This document shows, one piece after another, positions 57,575 through 64,000 of a DNA stretch of 64,000 nucleotides. The notes under the pieces were generated by a model, which had not been told where the DNA came from, ran no database searches, and saw nothing but the letters and a program-made list of their open reading frames with translations. Source of the DNA: Ramlibacter lithotrophicus (lineage in GTDB: Bacteria > Pseudomonadota > Gammaproteobacteria > Burkholderiales > Burkholderiaceae_C); the NCBI RefSeq assembly GCF_012184415.1, contig NZ_VTOX01000008.1, forward strand, positions 1-64,000. Reading direction: 5' to 3'. The translations under genes and the position numbers were made by a program. The stretch's first letter is position 1, and each line of letters begins with the position of its first letter.

Positions 57575-58255
57575 ATGACACAAGACATCCTGCGCGACTT
57601 CGAGCGCGTTTCCCCCGACCTGGTGCGCCAGGCCGGCGAGTTCCAGGCCGCCATCCTCGCCGACGTGGCCGGCCGCCGCGGCGCCATGCATGGCCGCATC
57701 GCCGCGCTGCGCCCGCACATGAGGCTGGCGGGGCCGGCGCTTACCGTGGACGTTCGCCCCGGCGACAACCTGATGATCCATGCCGCCATCGCCCTGGCCA
57801 GGCCCGGTGACGTGCTGGTGATCGACGGCAAGGGCGACCGCACGTCGGCGCTGATGGGCACCATCATGATGACCGCCTGCCGCCAGCTGGGCCTGGCCGG
57901 CGTGATCATCGACGGCGCCGCGCGCGACAGCCTGGAAATCGAGGAGATGGGCTTCCCGGTGTTCTGCGTCGGCACCAATCCCAACGGCCCCACCAAGAAC
58001 GTCTCCGGCCGCATCGGGCATCCGGTCAGCTGCGGCGGCGTGACGGTGCGCTCCGGCGACCTGGTGGTGGCGGACGCGGACGGCGTCGTGGTGGTGGAAC
58101 GCGAGCGCGTCGAAGCGCTGCTGCCGCTCGCGCGCAAGAAGGTCCAGGACGAAGCCGCGCGGATCGCGCAAATCAAGGACGGCAATACCAGTGCGCCGTG
58201 GCTCGCTGCCGCGCTGCGTGCCGCGGGCGTGCTGAAGGAGGGCGAAAGCCTATGA
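57575..58255 (+). CDS. RraA-family aldolase (HMG/CHA aldolase-like)
   Basis: This 226-residue protein matches the RraA fold: GPALTVDVRPGDNLMIHAAIALARPGDVLVIDGKGDRTSALMGTIMMTACRQLGLAGVIIDGAARD, with the metal Asp in IIDGAARD and GVTVRSGDLVVADADGVVVVE. Members cleave 4-hydroxy-4-methyl-2-oxoglutarate or 4-carboxy-4-hydroxy-2-oxoadipate; the RNase E inhibitor RraA itself is shorter. It ends overlapping the next gene by ATGA. Confidence 0.85.
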   Translation: MTQDILRDFERVSPDLVRQAGEFQAAILADVAGRRGAMHGRIAALRPHMRLAGPALTVDVRPGDNLMIHAAIALARPGDVLVIDGKGDRTSALMGTIMMTACRQLGLAGVIIDGAARDSLEIEEMGFPVFCVGTNPNGPTKNVSGRIGHPVSCGGVTVRSGDLVVADADGVVVVERERVEALLPLARKKVQDEAARIAQIKDGNTSAPWLAAALRAAGVLKEGESL

Positions 58256-59181
58256 GCGCCCGCCCGGTGATCCTGGTGACGGGGGCCGACCTGGCGCCGC
58301 AGGCGCTGGCGCTCCTGGAAGGGTTCGACGTCGTCTATGCCGGCAAGGCGCCGCAGGAGGCGGACCTCGTGGCGCTGTGCCAGCGCCACGATCCCGTGGC
58401 CATCATCGTGCGCTATGGCAGGATTCCGGCGGCGGTCATGGACGCGGCGCCTGCGCTGCGCGTCGTTTCCAAGCACGGCAGCGGCACCGACACGATCGAC
58501 AGGCAGGCGGCCCAGGAGCGCGGCATCGAAGTGCGCGCGGCCGCCGGCGCCAACGCCGCCGCGGTGGCCGAGCAGGCGCTGGCGCTGCTGCTCGCTTGCG
58601 CCAAGTCGGTCGTGCAGCTCGACTCGCGCATGCATGCCGGCCACTGGGACAAGGCAACGCACAAGAGCGTCGAACTCCGCGGTCGCACCATCGGCCTGGT
58701 GGGACTAGGCGCGATCGGCCAGCGCTTCGCGCGGATGTGCCATGCGATGGACATGAAGGTGATCGGCCACGATCCGTTCGCGCAGGACGTTCCGGCCGTC
58801 GTGCGGCGCGTCGACCTCGACACGATCTGGCGCGAGTCGGACGCGATCTCGCTGCACTGCCCGTTGACGGCCGGGAACCGGGGCCTGGTCAACGCGCAAA
58901 CGCTGGCGGCCTGCCGGCGCGGCCTGCTGCTGGTGAACACCGCGCGCGGCGGGTTGGTCGACGAGCAAGCCCTGCTGGATGCCGTGCGCTCCGGCCAGGT
59001 GGCCGCCGCCGGCCTCGACAGCTTCGCCACCGAGCCGATGACGGCGCCGCACCCGTTCCAGGGTCACCCGAACATCGTGCTGTCGCCGCACATCGGCGGC
59101 GTGACCCACGACGCGTATGTCGCCATGGGGGTCGGCGCCGCACGCAACGTGCTGGCGGTCCTCCAGCCGCAAGCGGCGTAG
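58252..59181 (+). CDS. D-2-hydroxyacid dehydrogenase (phosphoglycerate-dehydrogenase family)
   Basis: This 309-residue enzyme has the NAD fold TIGLVGLGAIGQRFARMCHAMDMKVIGHDPF, the Arg in VNTARGGLVDEQAL, the Glu in LDSFATEPM and the catalytic His in SPHIGGVTHDA. It would reduce or oxidise a 2-oxo/2-hydroxy acid, here probably a product of the RraA aldolase. It starts inside the aldolase stop. No ACT domain is present. Confidence 0.87.
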   Translation: MSARPVILVTGADLAPQALALLEGFDVVYAGKAPQEADLVALCQRHDPVAIIVRYGRIPAAVMDAAPALRVVSKHGSGTDTIDRQAAQERGIEVRAAAGANAAAVAEQALALLLACAKSVVQLDSRMHAGHWDKATHKSVELRGRTIGLVGLGAIGQRFARMCHAMDMKVIGHDPFAQDVPAVVRRVDLDTIWRESDAISLHCPLTAGNRGLVNAQTLAACRRGLLLVNTARGGLVDEQALLDAVRSGQVAAAGLDSFATEPMTAPHPFQGHPNIVLSPHIGGVTHDAYVAMGVGAARNVLAVLQPQAA

Positions 59182-59231
59182 CGATCCGGCGGCAGTCGCC
59201 TCGAGCCGCGGCCCGCTCAGCGACGCCGCGC

Positions 59232-59525
59232 TTACGCCGCCCGCCGCTCCGCCTCGACCTGCTCGCACGCGGCCAGGACGCCGATGAACGTCGACACCTT
59301 GTCGACCAGCACCCGCACGACCTCGTCGGTGTCGGCATGGCGGCCGTCCACGGACACCCGCAGCTTCATGACGTCCCGCGCCGCCCAGGCGTAGTCCGCG
59401 CCGAGCACGTCCACGCCGCGAGCCGCGTACAGGCCGAGGATGCGGCACAGCAGGCCTGCATCGCGTTCCAGGAGATAGACCTGCACCAGGCTGGGCGCGG
59501 TCCGTGTGGAGTCGGAAAGGTTCAT
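59232..59525 (-). CDS. Stand-alone ACT-domain protein (IlvN-size)
   Basis: This 97-residue protein is one ACT domain: LVQVYLLERDAGLLCRILGLYAARGVDVLGADYAWAARDVMKLRVSVDGRHADTDEVVRVLVDKVSTFIGV. The size matches IlvN, the regulatory subunit of acetolactate synthase that binds valine, but no catalytic ilvB/ilvI is adjacent, so it is an orphan. An Ile/Val-rich leader peptide and hairpins precede it, arguing for amino-acid-dependent control. Convergent with the dehydrogenase gene. Confidence 0.7.
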   Translation of the reverse strand: MNLSDSTRTAPSLVQVYLLERDAGLLCRILGLYAARGVDVLGADYAWAARDVMKLRVSVDGRHADTDEVVRVLVDKVSTFIGVLAACEQVEAERRAA

Positions 59526-59553
59526 CGTTTCGATCCCGGGTCATTCGACGACA

Positions 59554-59574
59554 GCCGGCCATGCGCAGGCCGGC
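59554..59574 (-). other. GC-rich hairpin just upstream of the ACT gene
   Basis: GCCGGCC and GGCCGGC pair perfectly around a 7-base loop (59561-59567), 29 bases before the ACT start. With the leader-overlapping stems it may form the terminator or ribosome-shielding end of an attenuator. No strong U run follows, so termination would be weak. Confidence 0.3.
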
Positions 59575-59624
59575 GGTGAGAAAGCGCGTGGATCGAAGAG
59601 GGGGCGAGGAGGCCCGGAGCGTCG

Positions 59625-59663
59625 ACCCGGCTGACCGGGACGACGCGCACGTGCCCGGTCAGC
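59625..59663 (-). promoter_or_regulatory. Alternative hairpins of a candidate attenuator
   Basis: Reading the minus strand, segment 1 (59654-59663) and segment 2 (59630-59639) form a perfect 10-bp stem with a 14-base loop. Segment 1 includes the leader stop codon. Segment 2 can instead pair through CCCGG with a third segment at 59625-59629 to give a 5-bp stem with a 4-base loop. The two folds share bases and cannot coexist, the usual antiterminator/terminator choice when a ribosome stalls in the leader. Confidence 0.45.
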
Positions 59664-59706
59664 TGGGAATTCGAATGATGACCGGGATCGACGTGCGGGG
59701 TTGCAT
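59659..59706 (-). CDS. Ile/Val-rich leader peptide
   Basis: The frame encodes MQPRTSIPVIIRIPS and stops. Five of 15 residues are Ile or Val, four within SIPVIIRI. It starts 6 bases after TAGACT (a possible -10), so it may be leaderless, and ends in the first attenuator stem, 133 bases before the ACT gene. It is too short for a folded protein; a ribosome-stalling role is inferred. Confidence 0.45.
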   Translation of the reverse strand: MQPRTSIPVIIRIPS

Positions 59707-59849
59707 GGGGCAAGTCTAGCACCGCGGCGGGGTGCATAGGCGGCACGCGGCTCCAGCGACGCCGGCTCGACGCCGCGATCGGCGATCGCGTGCAACCGCG
59801 GCCAGTACTTTGCGTCGTGCGGATACGCGTCGGACTACGACGATGCCGC

Positions 59850-61232
59850 TCAAGCCGGCAACATGTACCGCTGCTCCAGGTCCGCCTTGTCCTGGCGCAG
59901 CGCGTTCTCTGTGTCGCGCGCCAGTCCGGCCTGCACCAGGGGGCGCAGCAGCTTCATCGCGCCCGCCACGGGCATCTCCACCTTGATGCTGACCAGGGTG
60001 GACTGTGGCCCGGTCGCTTCGAACATCTGCGTGATCAGCAGGCCGGCGTTGGTTCCGGCCACGCTGCGCAGCGTGGAGTTTCCATCGGGCAGCGACGTGA
60101 CCTCGATCTCGTCCTCCTGCAGCAGGCCGAGCACGCGACGGCGGCCCGTGAAGGTGCAGCCTTGCCCGGCCGGCCGCAGGTTGGCGACCTCCAGCCCAGG
60201 GTGGACATTGCCCGTGCAATGGTGCTCCATGTCCACGAACTGGCGCCGTACCACCTCGATGGGGCGGGCGATCTCGATCTGGCGTTCGACCACGACCTTG
60301 TGCATGGCTGGCTCCGCTGAAGCAGGTTCGCGATTCTGCCAATGCGGGGGGATCTCGCGCAAGGCTTGGCGGCGCATCGACATCCAGCCTTCCGCCGTAT
60401 AGATCAGCAGCGCCGCCCAGATCAACATGAAGCCGGCCAGCCGCGCTCCGGCGAACGGCTCGTGGAACAGCCACACGCCGAGCGCGAACTGGATCGTCGG
60501 CCCGATGTACTGCAGCACGCCGAGCGTCGTCATCGGGAGCCGCCTCGCACCGGCGGCGAAGAGCAGCAGCGGCAACGCGGTGAGCGGCCCGGCCAGCGCC
60601 AGCAGGCCGAGCAACGCCGCGTCGCCGCCGCCCAGGGCACTGCCGCCATGCGACGCCCGCCAGGCCAGCAGGCCGGCGGCCAGCGGGGCGAGCAGCAGCG
60701 TCTCGAGCGCCAGGCCTTCCAGCGCGCCGAGCGGGGCGGTCTTGCGCAGCAGTCCATAGATCCCGAAGCTTGCCGCCAGCACCAGCCCGACCCACGGCAG
60801 CGAACCGGTGGAGAGCGTCAGCCACAGCACGCCGGCCGCGGCGATGGCGAGTGCCCACCACTGCGCGCGGCGCGGCCGCTCGCGCAGCACGAAGTAGCCG
60901 AGCAGCACGTTGACCAGCGGCGTGATGAAGTAGCCCAGGCTCGATTCGACGACGCGGCCGTTGTTCACCGCCCAGACGTAGACCAGCCAGTTGGCGGACA
61001 GCAGCAGCGCGCTCGATGCAAAGATGCCCACGGTCCGCGGCGAGCGCGCGATGTCCCGCAGCCACGCCCAGCGCCGCAGCACCGCCAGCAGCAGGAGCAC
61101 GAACGCGAGCGACCACAGCGCGCGATGGAGCACGATTTCCAGCGGCGCCACGGCCGACACGAGCTGGAAGTAGAGCGGGAACAGACCCCACATCGCGTAT
61201 GCGAGGGCCGCCTGGAGCACACCGGAAGACAT
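59850..61232 (-). CDS. rarD: RarD-type EamA permease fused in frame to an SRPBCC domain
   Basis: The frame has no stop from ATG 61232 to 59850 and encodes 460 residues. About 1-309 is a ten-helix RarD/EamA transporter (AYAMWGLFPLYFQLVS, NWLVYVWAVNNGRVVESSLGYFITPLVNVLLGYFVL, VLQYIGPTIQFALGVWLFHEPF). About 310-460 is an SRPBCC lipid-binding-like fold (VVVERQIEIARPIEVVRRQFVDMEHHCTGNVHPG). An internal ATG at 60305 has GGAG six bases upstream, so the SRPBCC part may also be made alone. RarD normally ends at about 296 residues. Confidence 0.8.
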   Translation of the reverse strand: MSSGVLQAALAYAMWGLFPLYFQLVSAVAPLEIVLHRALWSLAFVLLLLAVLRRWAWLRDIARSPRTVGIFASSALLLSANWLVYVWAVNNGRVVESSLGYFITPLVNVLLGYFVLRERPRRAQWWALAIAAAGVLWLTLSTGSLPWVGLVLAASFGIYGLLRKTAPLGALEGLALETLLLAPLAAGLLAWRASHGGSALGGGDAALLGLLALAGPLTALPLLLFAAGARRLPMTTLGVLQYIGPTIQFALGVWLFHEPFAGARLAGFMLIWAALLIYTAEGWMSMRRQALREIPPHWQNREPASAEPAMHKVVVERQIEIARPIEVVRRQFVDMEHHCTGNVHPGLEVANLRPAGQGCTFTGRRRVLGLLQEDEIEVTSLPDGNSTLRSVAGTNAGLLITQMFEATGPQSTLVSIKVEMPVAGAMKLLRPLVQAGLARDTENALRQDKADLEQRYMLPA

Positions 61233-61356
61233 GGCCGCGATTCTCGCCGCTGGGCCTCGGGGACGCCGGCCACGTGGACCGGAAGACGCAGGGAAAAGAT
61301 CCCCGTCGACACGCGTGCTCGCGCCTGCCTCGACACGGGCCAGCGGTCCGGCCAGA

Positions 61357-62013
61357 TCAAGCAGTTCGCGAGAACCACCAGATGCCGGACGCGGCGGCGC
61401 AGTGGATGACCACGGTGACCCAGTAGGTGGCGCGGAAGCTCGCCTTGGCGGATTTGTGGCGCAGGACCTGGTGCGCAAACCACGCGCCGCCCCAACCGCC
61501 GGCCAGGCTCCAGAGGTGAAGGGTGTCCTCCCTGATGCGCCAGCGCCCCTGTTGCGCCGCATGCTTGTCCTGCCAGTAAGCGAAGAAGGTCGCCAGGTTC
61601 AGCATGAGGGAAGCAGGAAGCACCCACCACGGCAGCTGCCGTTGCCAGACAAGCCAGGACAGTGCGAGTGCATACGCCGCCATCAGGGGCAGGGCCCACC
61701 AGCCACCGGCGCGCGGCGCTGGCGCGCGCCGGCCGGCCCCCTGATGGCGCCGCGGCGCCGGCGCGCGGGGAGCTTGGGGCGGGGAACTGCTGCCACGCGG
61801 TTCGACTGCCGGCTGCACGGCCATTGCCCGTGGGCCCTTGCTGCCGACGTGGATGTCCTCGAAGCTGACGCGCAATCCCTGGCGAGGGGACTCGCCGCCG
61901 GTGGAGCGGTAGTCGCGCACATGGACGAACACGTCTTGCGCGACATCGCGGCTGCGGATGAAGCCGAAGCCCTTCGCGTCGTCCCAGCGGACGATGGTCC
62001 CTTCTTTTCGCAT
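61357..62013 (-). CDS. Cold-shock domain fused to DUF1294 membrane protein
   Basis: This 218-residue protein starts with a CSD: GTIVRWDDAKGFGFIRSRDVAQDVFVHVRDY, with the RNP-like KGFGFI and VFVHV. A proline/alanine-rich linker (about 70-110) joins DUF1294, with about four TM helices (WWALPLMAAYALALSWLVWQR, FFAYWQDKHAAQQGRWRIREDTLHLWSLAGG). The fusion is recurrent in Proteobacteria and may bind RNA at the membrane. The start may be three codons upstream at 62022. Confidence 0.82.
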   Translation of the reverse strand: MRKEGTIVRWDDAKGFGFIRSRDVAQDVFVHVRDYRSTGGESPRQGLRVSFEDIHVGSKGPRAMAVQPAVEPRGSSSPPQAPRAPAPRRHQGAGRRAPAPRAGGWWALPLMAAYALALSWLVWQRQLPWWVLPASLMLNLATFFAYWQDKHAAQQGRWRIREDTLHLWSLAGGWGGAWFAHQVLRHKSAKASFRATYWVTVVIHCAAASGIWWFSRTA

Positions 62014-62135
62014 GGCCGCCATTGTCAGGCGCGGCGGCCGGACAAGCGTGGCGCAGTCCTTGCCTTTTCCGGCATGATCGCGGCTGGGGACACCGCCCAG
62101 GGTCGACCCACCCGAGCGGCCGGCCGCCCACACCC

Positions 62136-62603
62136 ATGCAGATCGTCGAATTCATCACCGACAAACGCTTCCTGCGCCGCCGGCGCGAGCTCAAGATCAT
62201 TCAAACGATGGTGGGCCTGTATTGCCGCGGAAATCGCCACGAAATCGGGGCGCCGCTGTGCACGGATTGCGCTGCGTTGCTGGCCTACGCCACGCGGCGG
62301 CTGGAACGATGTGTCTTCGGCGATGCGAAGCCCACCTGCGCCAACTGCGTCGTCCATTGCTATGGCGCCGGGATGCGCGAGCGGATCCGCGTCGTCATGC
62401 GCTGGGCGGGCCCGCGCATGATGGTGCGCCACCCGATCATGGCCATTGCCCACCTGATCGACGAGCGCCGCCCCGTCCCCATGCTGCCCGCGAAGAAGTC
62501 CGGCGGGGCGACGAGCGACGTTGCGGGCACCGCTGGACGCGAAGTGACGCGGCCCGGGCAGGACGGCAGCGCGGGGTCCGCCCTGGGAGAAACCCGGCGA
62601 TGA
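62136..62603 (+). CDS. Nitrous-oxide-stimulated-promoter family protein
   Basis: This 155-residue protein has RRRELKIIQTMVGLYCRGNRH, CTDCAALLAYATRRLERCVFGDAKPTCANCVVHCYGAGMRERIRVVMRWAGPRMM: the NOSP family with two CxxC pairs for a metal. The C-terminal 45 residues (after LIDERR) are low-complexity. Named from a promoter study; the protein itself has no assigned function. It overlaps DUF3606 by ATGA. Confidence 0.85.
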   Translation: MQIVEFITDKRFLRRRRELKIIQTMVGLYCRGNRHEIGAPLCTDCAALLAYATRRLERCVFGDAKPTCANCVVHCYGAGMRERIRVVMRWAGPRMMVRHPIMAIAHLIDERRPVPMLPAKKSGGATSDVAGTAGREVTRPGQDGSAGSALGETRR

Positions 62604-62779
62604 ACCAGGTGGCGGACCCTGGCCAGGGTGACCCAGGCCACATCCGGCCGGACGAGCCGGACAACCTGCGCGAGTGGTCCGCGCGATTGGGCGTAAGCGT
62701 GGCAGAGCTCACGCGAATCATCACCGAGGTGGGACGCGATCCGGACAAGGTTCGCGCCTACCTCAACACCAGGGCGTGA
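62600..62779 (+). CDS. DUF3606 small protein
   Basis: This 59-residue protein has the DUF3606 pattern DEPDNLREWSARLGVSVAELTRIITEVGRDPDKVRAYL, a short helical pair. It is translated from the same message as the NOSP gene (ATGA). Function unknown. Confidence 0.8.
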   Translation: MNQVADPGQGDPGHIRPDEPDNLREWSARLGVSVAELTRIITEVGRDPDKVRAYLNTRA

Positions 62780-62804
62780 ACCAGGACAGGGAAGGCCGAA
62801 TCCG

Positions 62805-64000
62805 ATGAACGATCCCGTCGACGTCCTGATCATCGGCGCCGGCGCCTCGGGCGCGGCGTTCGCGTGGAGCATGGCCGACACGAGGATGCGGATCCTGTGC
62901 CTCGAGCAGGGCGACTGGGTGAATCCCGCCGACTATCCGGCGACCCGGCGCGACTGGGAACTGCGCGCCGACTCCGACTTCTCGCCCGACCCGAACGTGC
63001 GGCGCCGTCGCGAAGACTATCCGGTCAACGACGACGATTCGCCGATCTCGATCCTCAACTTCAACGGCGTCGGCGGCGGCACCATCCTCTACGCCGCCCA
63101 CTTTCCGCGCCTGCATCCTTCGGACTTCCGGGTCCGCAGCCTCGACGGTGTGGCCGACGACTGGCCGATCGGCTATTCGACGCTCGAGCCGTGGTACGCC
63201 GTCAACGACCATCACATGGGCGTAGCCGGCCTGGCCGGCGATCCGGCGTATCCGCCGCACCAGCCGCCGCTGCCGCCGGTGCCCCTGGGGCGCCTGGGCG
63301 AAACCATGGCGCGCGGCTTCAACCGGCTGGGATGGCACTGGTGGCCCTCCGAGATCGCCATCGCCACCCGCGAGCACGAGGGCCGGGCACCGTGCATCAA
63401 CCTGGGCACCTGCAAGCTCGGCTGCGCGCAAGGCGCCAAGGGCACGGTCGACATCACGTACTGGCCGCTGGCCCTGCGGGCCGGCGTCAAGCTCAGGACC
63501 CGCTGCCGCGTGCGCGAGATCCTGGTGGACGACAACGACATGGCCACCGGCGTCGTCTACTACGACGCGGACGGACGCGAACAGGTCCAGCGGGCGGAGG
63601 TGGTGGTGCTGGCCTGCAACGGCATCGGCACGCCGCGGCTGCTGCTCAATTCGAAGTCGGCGCGGTTTCCGGATGGCCTGGCAAACCGGTCCGGACTGGT
63701 CGGCAAGAATCTGATGATGCATCCGTGGGCCGCGGTGCGCGGCGTGTTCGACGAGCCGCTCGAGTCGCAGTTCGGACCCCAGGCGGTCTGCATTCTCAGC
63801 AAGCAGTTCTACGAGACCGACCTCGCCCGCGGCTTCGTGCGCGGCTACAACCTGCAGGTCACGCGCGGTTTCGGACCCGTCACCACCGCGCGCTCCGGTC
63901 ACCTGCGCGGTGACATTCCGTGGGGCGCCGGCCATCACGAGGCCTTCGCGAGACATTTCGGCCGCACCATCGGTGTCGGCGTGTGTTGCGAAGACCTGCC
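62805..64000 (+). CDS. GMC-type FAD oxidoreductase (partial)
   Basis: The frame runs off the window after 398 codons. The FAD motif VLIIGAGASGAAFAWSM (GxGxxG) is followed by ILCLEQGDWV, GVGGGTILYAAHFPRLHPSDF and VVLACNGIGTPRLLLNS, typical of GMC oxidoreductases such as gluconate 2-dehydrogenase large subunits. The cluster CINLGTCKLGCAQGAKGTVD fits that branch. The catalytic His block should lie beyond 64000. GGACAGGGAAGG precedes the ATG. Confidence 0.85.
   Translation, partial: MNDPVDVLIIGAGASGAAFAWSMADTRMRILCLEQGDWVNPADYPATRRDWELRADSDFSPDPNVRRRREDYPVNDDDSPISILNFNGVGGGTILYAAHFPRLHPSDFRVRSLDGVADDWPIGYSTLEPWYAVNDHHMGVAGLAGDPAYPPHQPPLPPVPLGRLGETMARGFNRLGWHWWPSEIAIATREHEGRAPCINLGTCKLGCAQGAKGTVDITYWPLALRAGVKLRTRCRVREILVDDNDMATGVVYYDADGREQVQRAEVVVLACNGIGTPRLLLNSKSARFPDGLANRSGLVGKNLMMHPWAAVRGVFDEPLESQFGPQAVCILSKQFYETDLARGFVRGYNLQVTRGFGPVTTARSGHLRGDIPWGAGHHEAFARHFGRTIGVGVCCEDL

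Noticed and set aside
59504-59719. Plus-strand 71-codon frame antisense to the attenuator leader
   Set aside because: No domain or ribosome site, and the opposite strand explains the region better.
1-64000. tRNA, rRNA, CRISPR, prophage or conjugative genes
   Set aside because: None of their signatures was seen on either strand on reading; a dedicated scan would be needed to exclude small RNAs.

Overview
The window is high-GC DNA (roughly two-thirds G+C by eye) with dense, mostly ATG/GTG-started genes. Several features point to a betaproteobacterium of the order Burkholderiales, most like Comamonadaceae (Ramlibacter/Variovorax-like): three Bug-type periplasmic receptors of tripartite tricarboxylate transporters (TTT), a TtuC/TtuD tartrate module, a DUF2164 and a DMP19 protein, a CSD-DUF1294 protein and a nitrous-oxide-stimulated-promoter protein. 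This placement is inference from gene content. I see no rRNA, tRNA or CRISPR array.

Layout. (1) 1-4.5 kb is an accessory patch. Two integron gene cassettes end in attC-like sites; one carries an unknown membrane protein and the other a RelE/HigA-type toxin-antitoxin pair. They are followed by a decapitated VOC gene, an AAC(6')-type aminoglycoside acetyltransferase, a SnoaL-like protein, a GNAT acetyltransferase and a broken IS110-family transposase. (2) 4.5-10.3 kb holds mixed housekeeping and unknown genes (methyltransferase, YciI-like, PepSY, DUF2164, DMP19, MaoC, degenerate GGDEF). (3) 10.4-17.7 kb is a respiratory island: a membrane polyferredoxin, a ChrA-type permease, an octaheme nitrite reductase with a lysine-ligated CXXCK heme, an NrfG-like TPR protein, a cysteine-less Crp/Fnr regulator and a small periplasmic protein. 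A well-placed FNR/DNR box precedes the cytochrome gene. (4) 17.8-22.5 kb is tartrate catabolism: a LysR regulator, tartrate dehydrogenase, a Bug receptor and glycerate 2-kinase, with a stray RelE-like toxin gene inside. (5) 22.7-43.8 kb is a mosaic of single genes and small operons: a sensor kinase, a sigma-54-promoted membrane protein, orphan badI, an M24 peptidase, a beta-lactamase/CusF-like fusion, oligoendopeptidase F, a nuclease-helicase fusion, a Bug/cupin/hydratase group and a patatin lipoprotein. (6) 43.9-55.6 kb is a cyclic-amide catabolic region: 5-oxoprolinase PxpBCA, then HyuA-HyuB-aminotransferase, then a complete TRAP transporter and a LysR regulator. (7) 55.6-59.2 kb has an IclR regulator divergent from a Bug receptor, an RraA-type aldolase and a D-2-hydroxyacid dehydrogenase. 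(8) 59.2-64 kb has an orphan ACT protein behind an Ile/Val-rich leader peptide with alternative hairpins, a RarD permease fused in frame to an SRPBCC domain, CSD-DUF1294, the NOSP protein, DUF3606 and the start of a GMC oxidoreductase.

How the genes work together. The respiratory island reads as one nitrite (or related nitrogen oxide) reduction module under oxygen/NO control: quinol or another donor, then the polyferredoxin, then the octaheme cytochrome, with the TPR protein helping maturation. Regions 4, 6 and 7 each pair a periplasmic binding-protein transporter with a short catabolic route and a local regulator, the usual style of metabolically versatile soil Burkholderiales. The observations I rate highest are the octaheme reductase with its FNR circuit, the cassette pair whose attC ends match their own starts, the candidate ilv-type attenuator before an orphan ACT gene, and the RecB-like nuclease/Fe-S helicase fusion.
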